Made by a program: the position numbers and the translations under genes. This document shows positions 7,653 to 14,343 of a stretch of 14,343 nucleotides of DNA, piece by piece. Source of the DNA: Beroe ovata (taxonomy: Eukaryota > Ctenophora > Nuda > Beroida > Beroidae); contig CAMPET010000014.1 in NCBI GenBank assembly GCA_946803715.1, forward strand, positions 126,498 through 140,840. Direction: 5' to 3'. The number at the start of each line of letters is the position of its first letter. Position 1 is the stretch's first letter. The notes under the pieces were generated by a model that saw only the letters and a program-made list of their open reading frames with translations, was not told the DNA's origin and ran no database searches.

Positions 7653-8511
7653 GCATACCAATAGTTGAAGATCATGCGATGACAACTTATTCAAGCATTT
7701 TCTGAATACTGTTAGGTACGGACTTCAACAGATATTCATCTCTTCAAAAACATGCATGACCTATAAAATTGAATTCCTAGGATAGTTTGCCTTGTCAAAG
7801 TGCAAAAAATCAACATCAACTGTTACATCCCATGCAACCACTGTATTCAAATTCAACTGTCCACGGGTTGAATTCGTGGACAGCAATTGGCGTGTCTCCC
7901 AAACCATTTGAACTTCCCAAATTCACACGTGATTGGAATTGCAAACTGTGCAAATACTTTGCCCATAAACTTTACACCACTTACAAAATGCAGATCTTGG
8001 GTAGGCAATCGCACCTGCTGTGCTACAAAACTATACCTAGCATTCAAATCTCCGCCCAAAAATATCTTACAATCAAGAATTTCCCGTCACAGCAACCATT
8101 CAGTACCAATTTACTTTTGCAACGTCAAGTTACAACCAATCCAGTCAACGTTTCACAGAAGTTTTAATTTCGATCATTTGATATCTACCTTTGTTCGAAA
8201 GTCAATTCGAGCAATGGATTTTGCTTCAAGTACCAGTACTATAGACTACCATGATAGCACTATGTACTTTATTATGATTCATGAATCATGATGGTAAATT
8301 TACAATCCTCGTACAACAATTTCTCAATTTACTTTCTAATGAACCTGTTTCCATTCCTATTCTCTTTGAATATACCGCACTGCTACTCTCTGCCAAACCT
8401 CTACACGTCACGCTGCACACACGTCATACCATCACCACATTCACGCATAGACCCCCCCACCGCGAAACATGTCCAAATCTTGAGGGTCGGCGCATGGAGT
8501 GTCACAAAGAA
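7653..8511. other. AT-rich region with overlapping open frames, no gene called
   Basis: Frames of 126 codons (7787-8167) and 134 codons (7887-8291) overlap each other on the plus strand, so at most one could be real. Both are rich in Asn, Ser, Thr, Ile and Phe, as translated AT-rich non-coding DNA usually is. The minus strand reads GGDLNAR at 8056-8036, which resembles an endonuclease motif of non-LTR retrotransposons, but no other motif of that domain is visible. A perfect 16-bp palindrome, ATGATTCATGAATCAT, lies at 8274-8289. Confidence 0.45.
7850..7883 (+). repeat. Two interleaved inverted repeats
   Basis: AATTCAAC (7850-7857) is the reverse complement of GTTGAATT (7867-7874). CTGTCCACG (7857-7865) is the reverse complement of CGTGGACAG (7875-7883). 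The arms alternate as 1-2-1'-2', the order of an H-type pseudoknot, or of two mutually exclusive hairpins. The repeats are perfect at eight and nine bases. Confidence 0.85.
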
Positions 8512-8619
8512 TGTGTGTGCGCGTGTTTGTGTGTGTGTGTGTGTGTGTGTATGTGTGTGTCTGTGCGTGTGTGTGTGTGTGCGTGTGTATGTGTGTGCCT
8601 GTGTGTGTGTGCGCATGTG
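8512..8619. repeat. Compound (TG)n microsatellite
   Basis: About 108 bases of TG dinucleotides interrupted by TGCG, TATG, TCTG and CCTG. It generates the long Val-Cys and His-Thr runs in all overlapping frames, which should not be read as proteins. Confidence 0.95.
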
Positions 8620-9229
8620 GTATTTAACGTGAAACACAGCAATGAGTGTTTCGCTGCACCATCACACCTGGTTCATTATGCCAAGCCGCACAACCTTTGT
8701 TGAGATAACCGAAACGTTAAACAGGAACAACTCATTTCCCCTTCATAATCATCAAAAACACCTCTCAGGGCATCATCAAAGAGGAAATTTTACTTTCATA
8801 AGAGCCTTTTTCTAAGCCGACATTTAGAGTGTGTGAAATGAGGAGTTCAGATTACACGTGCATTGAAACATATTCCACGGAGTGAACTTGACTCAAATCG
8901 GCTTGCTCAGCATTCAACTATCATGAGGCGGCGAGGCGCTACTGAAAAGGGAACAATTGTACAAAATGGCGAAATGAGGATCCCACCAGGTATCAATCTG
9001 ATCGCGATCATAGGCCTCTACTTGGCCTCTGAGTGGATGATAATCAACGTCGGATAATGTGTCAGTACATGATAACAACTGTATGGGTGTGGGAATTGGA
9101 AGCAAACTGCGAGGCTGTCTGTAGGAAATGACTGCAAGTCTGCACACACACAAACAGTATATGCCACCGATAATTGGTCTATATCCCCTCTCTGTCGGCT
9201 AGTAGCTCCGTGTTACCAGCCGCCATCAA
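8620..9229. other. Non-coding stretch, no confident gene
   Basis: A minus-strand frame (9153-8914) includes a modestly coding-like patch, YHPLRGQVEAYDRDQIDTWW, preceded by acceptor-like CTACAG and CTCGCAG, but its low-complexity start and lack of known motifs keep it uncalled. A perfect 12-bp palindrome, TGATCGCGATCA, lies at 8999-9010 and CACGTG at 8855-8860. Confidence 0.45.
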
Positions 9230-9480
9230 TACGCTGCTGCCGCTCACGGGAAATGACATGTCATCCTATACGTGCTGTCACGTGCTAAGAAAGCCTAATC
9301 GCGCGCGCGCCGCGCACCTACACCGCCCTCCTCACAGACCAATGGGCGGGTGTCAGGGGGGTCACGTGACCAATAAGCACCCGATCAGTGGGACAGTAGT
9401 TACATTGTCCGGGGCAGCCGCCGCGGCAATTCAATCTCCGGGGTATAATGTTCTGTTCACACGATGTGGGGGTTAACACG
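9230..9480. promoter_or_regulatory. Second candidate promoter: CCAAT, GC-box and E-boxes
   Basis: A GC- and CpG-rich block with a Z-DNA-prone GCGCGCGCGC at 9301-9310. CCAAT at 9339-9343 runs straight into GGGCGGG at 9344-9350 (NF-Y plus Sp1-type arrangement). Eleven bases on, GTCACGTGAC (9361-9370) shares a base with a second CCAAT (9370-9374). Another CACGTG lies at 9279-9284, and a 12-bp palindrome, ATGACATGTCAT, at 9253-9264. These motifs together are typical of TATA-less animal promoters. Direction is unclear: no good first exon follows on either strand. A plus-strand frame of about 40 codons ends at TAA near 9595 but lacks an ATG. Confidence 0.5.
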
Positions 9481-9540
9481 TCATCGCGCCACCACCACAT
9501 GTGGCCACCCTGATCGGCGGGTGGTTTTGCCTGCTTGACC

Positions 9541-9552
9541 AGCAGCAGCAGG
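9541..9552 (+). repeat. Short CAG trinucleotide run
   Basis: Four CAG-type units within AGCAGCAGCAGGTGG, which also forms a weak donor-like CAG|GTGG. Read in one frame it gives four glutamines. Too short to infer function. Confidence 0.7.
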
Positions 9553-9661
9553 TGGAGCTATCAGCAGTTACTATCACCGTCACTGCCACCGCCTAAACGT
9601 GATGGACATACTGAGTGGAGCGGCATCGGTTACAGATGTTCACAAACTCAATGGGAGTGTT

Positions 9662-9725
9662 ATTCGCACAGACACACACACACGCGCACANACAGACAGA
9701 CAGACACACAGTCACATACACACGA
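9662..9725. repeat. CA/CAGA repeat interrupted by N
   Basis: CACAGACACACACACACGCG, then N at 9691, then repeated CAGA units and more CA. This is the third single N in the window and, like the second, it sits inside a microsatellite. Confidence 0.9.
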
Positions 9726-10553
9726 TTCCACTAACGAATTGTGAGTGTGTTATCGACGACCGATGGGGATTGGGGGGTGTGGTAATGATTGTTGTTGTGA
9801 TCTGTTATTGCCCTGAACACTGAACATTATGGAGTCTTTACAAGTACACTGTGCAGGCTACTTGGGATGCAGGGTCAAAAGCGAATGAAGACAACTTCTA
9901 GTATGGCTGTATTTCAAAATGGTTTGAGAACACTTGCGATCATCATTGAATAGCTGGGATATACGTTCACAAAAATGGAAGGGGGATGAATAAAATTTAA
10001 TCAAAATCATCTGATACGATAAGGGGCAAAGGGCACATTTCTCGCAAACACCGGGCATTGGGCTCATGATTATATGGACCAAAGCTAAACCAGTCTAAGT
10101 GATAATTCATAGATAAATCATAAATCACGCATGCTATCATATAATTATGTTAACGATTTGATACGGTCCGCGTTGTTAATAACTCAGATACTGCCAAATT
10201 ATCAGTCAATCAAAGATCATAACAATCATTAAAAGCACAACAAAATATGGCAACTATGAAACATATGGCAATGCCATATGGGTTTCGCATAATTTGGATA
10301 ATGTTGGGAATGTTATACATCTGTCGATAATTTGGATCTAGCAATCACTATCACAAGCTACAACAGACCTACAGGGTGTCGACATCGACATATACCTTTA
10401 CCTCAATGTTTCGGATTTGTAAGCGTGGTGTCAAAGTAAAGTGGTGTCAGAGCAAATGATATATTGGAGTCGAGGGAAAGAGAAAAATAAACTAAGTTTT
10501 GTCGAGCTGAAGAAGTGTCAGCACTCAGCGCGATTCTTTATTGATTTTGTGTA
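9726..10553. other. AT-rich non-coding stretch, one strong palindrome
   Basis: No gene is visible. The palindrome CATATGGCA-A-TGCCATATG lies at 10262-10280 and extends, with a GG bulge, to GAAA...TTTC (10258-10286). Two GTGGTGTCA motifs lie at 10425-10433 and 10441-10449 and recur at 12198-12275. Confidence 0.55.
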
Positions 10554-10603
10554 ATGGATAACCCGATGTTTGGAAAGTGGTGCCTAGCTGAAGTGGGATT
10601 ATG
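10554..10603 (+). CDS. Possible short first coding exon, product unknown
   Basis: ATG at 10554 has G at -3 and G at +4, a favourable animal start context. It follows an in-frame stop closely and encodes MDNPMFGKWCLAEVGL plus a partial codon before G|GTGAGT, a near-perfect donor at 10603/10604. The exon would be 50 bases and leave a phase 2 intron. No domain can be recognised in 16 residues. Good start context joined to a strong donor in one open frame is what a gene-finder would score, but the segment is so short that coincidence is likely. No TATA or CpG block lies directly upstream. Confidence 0.18.
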
Positions 10604-11450
10604 GTGAGTCTTGATTGAGATAGCCCCAAGAAATCCAGAATGAGGAGCCACAGCAATAATTATACTTCAACAAAATCTAACCCACGGAGAACCACTTACA
10701 CTGAACATGATTTCATGACATTTGTCCGAACTTTTTGAGCAGCATTACTCAGTTGTGGTGTGCTATCTTGCCTGCAAGGCGCACGTGACGCCACTCCCCA
10801 CTTTCGTAGAATTCACGGAATTCAAAAAATTACCACATGTAGTGTAAACGTGTAAATCGTTCTCAACTTTAGCGGTAGCCGATTCAGCCGCAACATAAAT
10901 ATCAACCAATCTTGGAGTTGGTTCATTCCTCTAGGTCAGGGTGACAGAAAAACAGTGATTTCTCGTTAACGGAAGGGTAATAAGACCTGGATTACCCCTC
11001 AAAAGTATACCATGATCCACCCCAAACACAACACATAAAATATTCACATCCAAAGATCCACTGAATATTTAAAATTCCGACAAGCTGCCACTAAGAATAG
11101 CCGATCTTTTGACATATATCTAGCCCATTTCCTGGAATTTGTGCGAGAAACCCCTCAAGCTGCTTGTGCCGGCACCTCCCCAGCAGTTAATCATTAAAAC
11201 AGTGGTGAAGACCTGATTCTGGATAATTCAGACTCCCATTGTTCCCATGCTGTGGCTTCTCCCCTGCCCAGACTCTGACATCGGAAATAACGTATACACG
11301 TGACGAGAGGTTATTAAGATCCATTTACTGACAGCTACTTATATCCCCCATCAACACATCTCCAGCCGCTGCGAGGTGTTGGTTCAATTGCCCGTGTTCA
11401 CAGGACGTTATACGGCTTGTTGTGGAATGTGGTGAGCAGCACAATCTCAC
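10604..11450. other. Non-coding stretch, no gene seen
   Basis: No frame of useful length is present. CACGTG lies at 10782-10787 and 11297-11302, both followed by ACG. AACCAA/TTGGTT form a small inverted repeat near 10905-10923. Confidence 0.55.
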
Positions 11451-11684
11451 ATGAACCCAATCTCACGGTGGAATCGAGAGATGCTGGGCATAAACCAAAA
11501 CACTGTTCCCCGCATGGCGCATGTGAGATATGACAATCAGAATGTTTTCCTACACAAGGATATATTGTGTCAGCGTGTGGGAATCCTCCTTTCTCACTCC
11601 CTCTCCCTCCCTCTCCCTCTCACTCCCTCTCCCTCCCTCATTCATCTGCTGATCCTGCTTCCACTCATGCTTGAGTTGGTGTGA
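11451..11684 (+). CDS. Doubtful 77-residue open frame
   Basis: The first 44 or so residues (beginning MNPISRWNREMLGINQNT) have mixed composition and could be coding. The rest is the polypyrimidine tract translated as Leu-Ser-Pro repeats, then a leucine-rich end before the stop. A strong donor-like GGT|GTGAGT lies at 11680/11681, four bases before the frame closes. No family is recognised and the start context is poor (C at -3). I list it because the sequence ahead of the low-complexity part is not obviously repeat-derived, but chance is the more likely explanation. Confidence 0.12.
   Translation: MNPISRWNREMLGINQNTVPRMAHVRYDNQNVFLHKDILCQRVGILLSHSLSLPLPLTPSPSLIHLLILLPLMLELV
11584..11640 (+). 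repeat. Polypyrimidine tract with 23-bp perfect mirror repeat
   Basis: Nearly pure CT with a 26-base period (TCACTCCCTCTCCCTCCCTC recurs at 11594 and 11620). Positions 11597-11619 read the same forwards and backwards around 11608. Homopyrimidine mirror repeats are the known substrate for intramolecular triplex (H-DNA). Confidence 0.9.
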
Positions 11685-11817
11685 GTATTCGCCTGAAGCT
11701 GTGCCACGCGCGAGGCGCAGACAGCGTCCAGCCCCCCTCTCCCCTTCTCCCTGCCGTTCAGCATCTCTCAACACCACATTATCATGATGTAATGAGCCCT
11801 ATGTAATATCTACCAGA

Positions 11818-11956
11818 TGAGAGAGGGAGAGAGGGAGAGGCCACGTATCTTAACTCACGTGTTGTCGCGCTGGTGGTATTCCTCTCGCTACGTCGCTTGA
11901 GTCCTCGGCTCACTAACTCGGAGAGAGAAGGAGGAAGGGAGGGAGAGAGAGAGAGA
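11818..11956 (+). repeat. Polypurine tracts flanking a mixed segment
   Basis: GA/GGA-rich runs at about 11818-11840 and 11919-11956 are roughly complementary to the polypyrimidine tract at 11584-11640. A transcript could fold back with a loop of about 200-300 bases. Confidence 0.85.
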
Positions 11957-12153
11957 ATGGATGGAGCTCGGCGGCCAGGTAGGCGGGAATGGAGATAATT
12001 ATAATTTGCTGGTGATTTGGTGCTCAGTGGGTAGCCAGAGTGGTATTCATGTGGAGTGAGGCTACTGTCCACGTGAGAGGTGGGCTTTTCAATCACGCGG
12101 ACCAGAACAGCCCTGACAATGTGGGGGATGTCATCAATCGGCACGCTCCTCGA
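11859..12153 (-). CDS. Possible minus-strand coding exon, product unknown
   Basis: Reading leftwards from 12153, just after an in-frame TAA, the frame encodes IPHIVRAVLVRVIEKPTSHV, then SLTPHEYHSGYPLSTK, then the polypurine tract read as Ser-Leu-Pro repeats. It reaches a perfect donor, GTGAGT, at 11858-11853. Unspliced, it stays open to 11782. The first 45 codons often end in C or G and look more protein-like than most frames here. Directly upstream, another frame reads FGPEVEDVLIEERAD before a TGA at 12136-12134; a one-base shift would join the two, hinting at a decayed exon. No acceptor with a good pyrimidine tract is present and no family is recognised. Confidence 0.2.
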
Positions 12154-12197
12154 TTAATACGTCTTCCACTTCAGGACCGAAAGTTGTGAACTCAGAA

Positions 12198-12275
12198 TGG
12201 TGTCAGAGAAGAGTGGTGTCAGGGTGTCAGAGCAGAGCGGTGACAGGGATACTGGATGGTAGCGGAGTGGTGTCA
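12198..12275 (+). repeat. Degenerate minisatellite with GTGGTGTCA core
   Basis: TGGTGTCA or close variants recur about five times, at 12198, 12213, 12223, 12238 and 12267, with AGAG-type spacers. The same core occurs twice at 10425-10449. The spacing is irregular, so this is a loose repeat family rather than a clean tandem array. Confidence 0.7.
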
Positions 12276-13210
12276 TATAGTGATCAAAATGCACAGGCTT
12301 CGCTCCAACAAACAACTAAACATAACAAGTAACAACCTCGCGAAAAACGTGAGACAAAACGTGATTCATGAAAATAAACCTCTTCGAACATTGCCTCTTT
12401 TTTGTAACATTCTAACATTAGAAAGAGTCTTCTCACCAGATGTTAGCCAGCAGAGCACTGTTTAAATGGTATCAGTACGAAGTGCATTCATGGCTTCTAA
12501 ATGGAGATGAAAGAGAGTCAACCGTTGGTGACAACCATCGGAAAATCGCCCAGTTTTCACGAAAAACGGTGAACAGTACAGTTGATATCCTATATCATAA
12601 TGTAAAGCTATGGTGTCATCGCACACATTCCTTGTAACCTACAATAATCCTTATTCAGACACTGGCTATAATATATGTGTAGGTATACCTAATGATTTGA
12701 GTTGGAGACAAATAATAAAATTTTGCTCTAGCTACATTTGAAGAATGTTCTGTCTGGGGTGGGAATATAACATGTTACAAGTCGCGGTTGAGACTCAGGG
12801 TAGCATTGCCAAGACTATGTTTACAAGTGCAGACGAATGTACAATCCAGTGACAAATAGGGGTTTGAGGATGCGGTGTGTAAGTTATGAGACGTGTTTGC
12901 ATATGACTTGCAATCACGATATCGGATACCATTATTTACCTACATTCATCGGTACACACGATTTGAATGAAATCATTTCACAATGTATTATCGAGTGTAT
13001 GTCAAGTTTGTACACACATGCGGTCCTACAGGTCAACTCGCAGTAATGTACAACTACAAGAAATGGGAAAAGGGGGCATAACGAAATGAGAAGGAAACGA
13101 ATGTTACAACAAAACGCGCGCGCAGATCACGACCACACATTGGAATGTTGAATTATCACGTGATTGCGCGGAACAGTCGATACGACGATACACCGGACAT
13201 CGATGTACAA
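12276..13210. other. AT-rich non-coding stretch, no supportable gene
   Basis: Plus-strand frames of 65-69 codons (12256-12465, 12440-12637, 12837-13046) lie end to end or overlap, without splice signals or motifs. CACGTG lies at 13157-13162 within the palindrome ATCACGTGAT, and a short CGCGCGCG run at about 13115. Confidence 0.55.
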
Positions 13211-13230
13211 TGTACAATGTATATTGTACA
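13211..13230. repeat. Near-perfect 20-bp palindrome within TGTACAAT repeats
   Basis: TGTACAAT (13211-13218) pairs with ATTGTACA (13223-13230) across four bases. An extra TGTACAA copy lies directly to the left. It looks like a locally duplicated palindrome. Confidence 0.8.
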
Positions 13231-13429
13231 GTTCAATGTAGGTACTGTATCTATGTGCAATGTTGGTAGTGAAACGTGAAAGTTGTACACACATTGTATT
13301 TGCTTGTAAATAGTTCAGCTTGTTTGGGTTCACATCAATGCCTACCCCGACCCACTATTCACTTCATACACTACATCATGAACGGCCATATTAGATCATA
13401 TGCAGCTATGTTTCATTTTCATGGTCTTG

Positions 13430-13660
13430 AGTTTGTAACCGTCGGATAAATTGACCTAGGTATAATAGTGGACTGACAGGGAAGATCGTCAGACAAAAAT
13501 AATGATCTGCGCCGGACAAGCCTAGTGCTCCTATAAGCCCGCCACGGGCTGCAATTACCATTGAGTTGTGTATACCGCACGACCAGGCCCGGAGGGGGTC
13601 CGCTCAAACTGATTACGAGATCACTATGGTGGGGAGGTAGGAGTTGCATGCTTTGCCGGC
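13430..13660. other. Locally GC-richer segment, function unknown
   Basis: GC content rises relative to the flanks. A perfect hairpin, AGCCCG-CCA-CGGGCT, lies at 13536-13550. A 76-codon minus-strand frame covers it, but I see no motif or convincing splice border. I looked for tRNA A-box and B-box motifs of a SINE and did not find both. Confidence 0.35.
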
Positions 13661-14028
13661 GGCCAGAATAACACTCAGATACAAGTGCAGAAACACGAGT
13701 TTCTCATTTCACGAGGTCTATTCGATTAAAGAAGCAAATCTAAAGTCAAACTGCATTCATGTCACTATCAGAACTATCCTGTTATTCGTATGTATTTTGA
13801 ATGCACAGGGCCATGTTTATTCTTTTGTAGTGCATTAGTTATAAAGCCTTCAAGAAATCCTCTATCACGTAATGAATGTGTTAGAATCCAGGTCATTCTG
13901 CACTTCAGGTTAAGCAACAATAATAACAATTATACTTTTGATATGCTAACCTTATTCATAAAACCGTGCTATGCAGACGTACCTCCAGATATGTGATATG
14001 GTATTATGCGTTTGTGCGCGACATGTGT
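13661..14028. other. Non-coding stretch, no gene seen
   Basis: Two overlapping plus-strand frames of 64-68 codons are present without support. AT-rich around 13916-13937. Confidence 0.5.
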
Positions 14029-14071
14029 GCGCGCGTTGAACAGCATGACTGCTGTGTTCGCATTGCGCGCG
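14029..14071. repeat. Imperfect GC-capped hairpin
   Basis: CGCGCG arms at both ends enclose GAAC-AGCA / TGCT-GT-GTTC pairing around a TGAC loop. The 43-base structure has small bulges. It is shorter than typical animal microRNA precursors; the alternating CG ends are also prone to form Z-DNA. Confidence 0.6.
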
Positions 14072-14155
14072 ATAAACTTTTGATTTACCGGTAAAATAGC
14101 GTGTTCCAGAAACGTAGAATATTTTGTGAGAAATCATAAGGAGCTAAAACTAAAG

Positions 14156-14206
14156 TGTACCAAAATTTAGGCGTTATTTTAGCGATTTGCATGGTATTTT
14201 GGTACA
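14156..14206. repeat. 11-bp perfect inverted repeat, 29-base spacer
   Basis: TGTACCAAAAT (14156-14166) and ATTTTGGTACA (14196-14206) are exact reverse complements. The sequence from about 14130 to the window end has a different, CpG-poor texture. It may be the edge of a dispersed repeat that continues past 14343. Confidence 0.75.
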
Positions 14207-14343
14207 TCGATTGCTCGAAAACTGGTCGTCACATTTTGATGAAACTTTCCAGTTATGTCCCTCATGACCCAAAGAACGTAAAAACGTCAAAAAATTTGGG
14301 GGTCTATATGCTAACTTCGGAGCTATGTTCAAACACAAGGATA

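Noticed and set aside
8281-8703. 140- and 114-codon plus-strand open frames, and a 78-codon minus-strand frame
   Set aside because: All depend on the TG microsatellite at 8512-8619, which stays open in most frames. They overlap each other.
9474-9595. About 40-codon plus-strand frame with four glutamines after the second promoter-like block
   Set aside because: It has no ATG and begins right after a stop. The donor-like CAG|GTGG is weak. Noted in the regulatory entry but not called as an exon.
11380-11395. tRNA T-arm-like GGTTCAA
   Set aside because: The flanking bases do not form a T-stem and no anticodon or acceptor stem can be folded around it.
13430-13660. tRNA-derived SINE
   Set aside because: The local GC rise prompted a check for A-box and B-box motifs, but I could not find both with correct spacing, and there is no A-rich tail.

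Overview
The window looks like non-coding nuclear DNA from an animal, probably a repeat-rich invertebrate. It is fairly AT-rich and full of (TG)n/(CA)n microsatellites, polypurine tracts and short palindromes. No frame is long, and none matches a protein family I recognise with confidence. I see no bacterial operon, ribosome-binding-site pattern, CRISPR array, rRNA or tRNA. The taxon cannot be fixed from the sequence alone.

Layout. 1-2389: AT-rich with two short TG tracts and no supportable gene. 2390-2907: a CpG-richer block with two TGACGTCA sites, three CACGTG sites, an ETS/RUNX-like site and an inverted CCAAT, then a TATA-like TATATAG. It precedes a 46-codon open frame that ends at a good splice-donor match (2908-3047), the best first-exon candidate here. 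3403-3724: a CA microsatellite, a strong short hairpin and a G-rich purine tract. 3722-5290: two direct copies of one segment (730 and 838 bp) separated by a single N. 5439-5512: a TG microsatellite broken by a second N. 5998-6151: two copies of a ~60-bp repeat. 7115-7291: a small open frame with possible splice sites. 7599-7652: three CACGTG sites. 7850-7883: interleaved inverted repeats. 8512-8619: a compound TG repeat. 9230-9480: a second GC-rich block with CCAAT, GC-box and GTCACGTGAC. 9662-9725: CA repeats with a third N. 10554-10603: a mini-exon candidate. 11584-11956: a polypyrimidine mirror repeat facing polypurine tracts. 11859-12153 (minus): an open frame ending at a GTGAGT donor. 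14029-14343: hairpin and inverted-repeat sequence running off the end.

The coding candidates are short enough to arise by chance, so each carries low confidence. They do not join into one gene model that I can defend. The best-supported observations are (a) the N-marked duplications, which look like unmerged contig or haplotype ends more than biology, and (b) a marked excess of CACGTG, with four copies of the ten-base palindrome GTCACGTGAC. I did not find a convincing new biological system.
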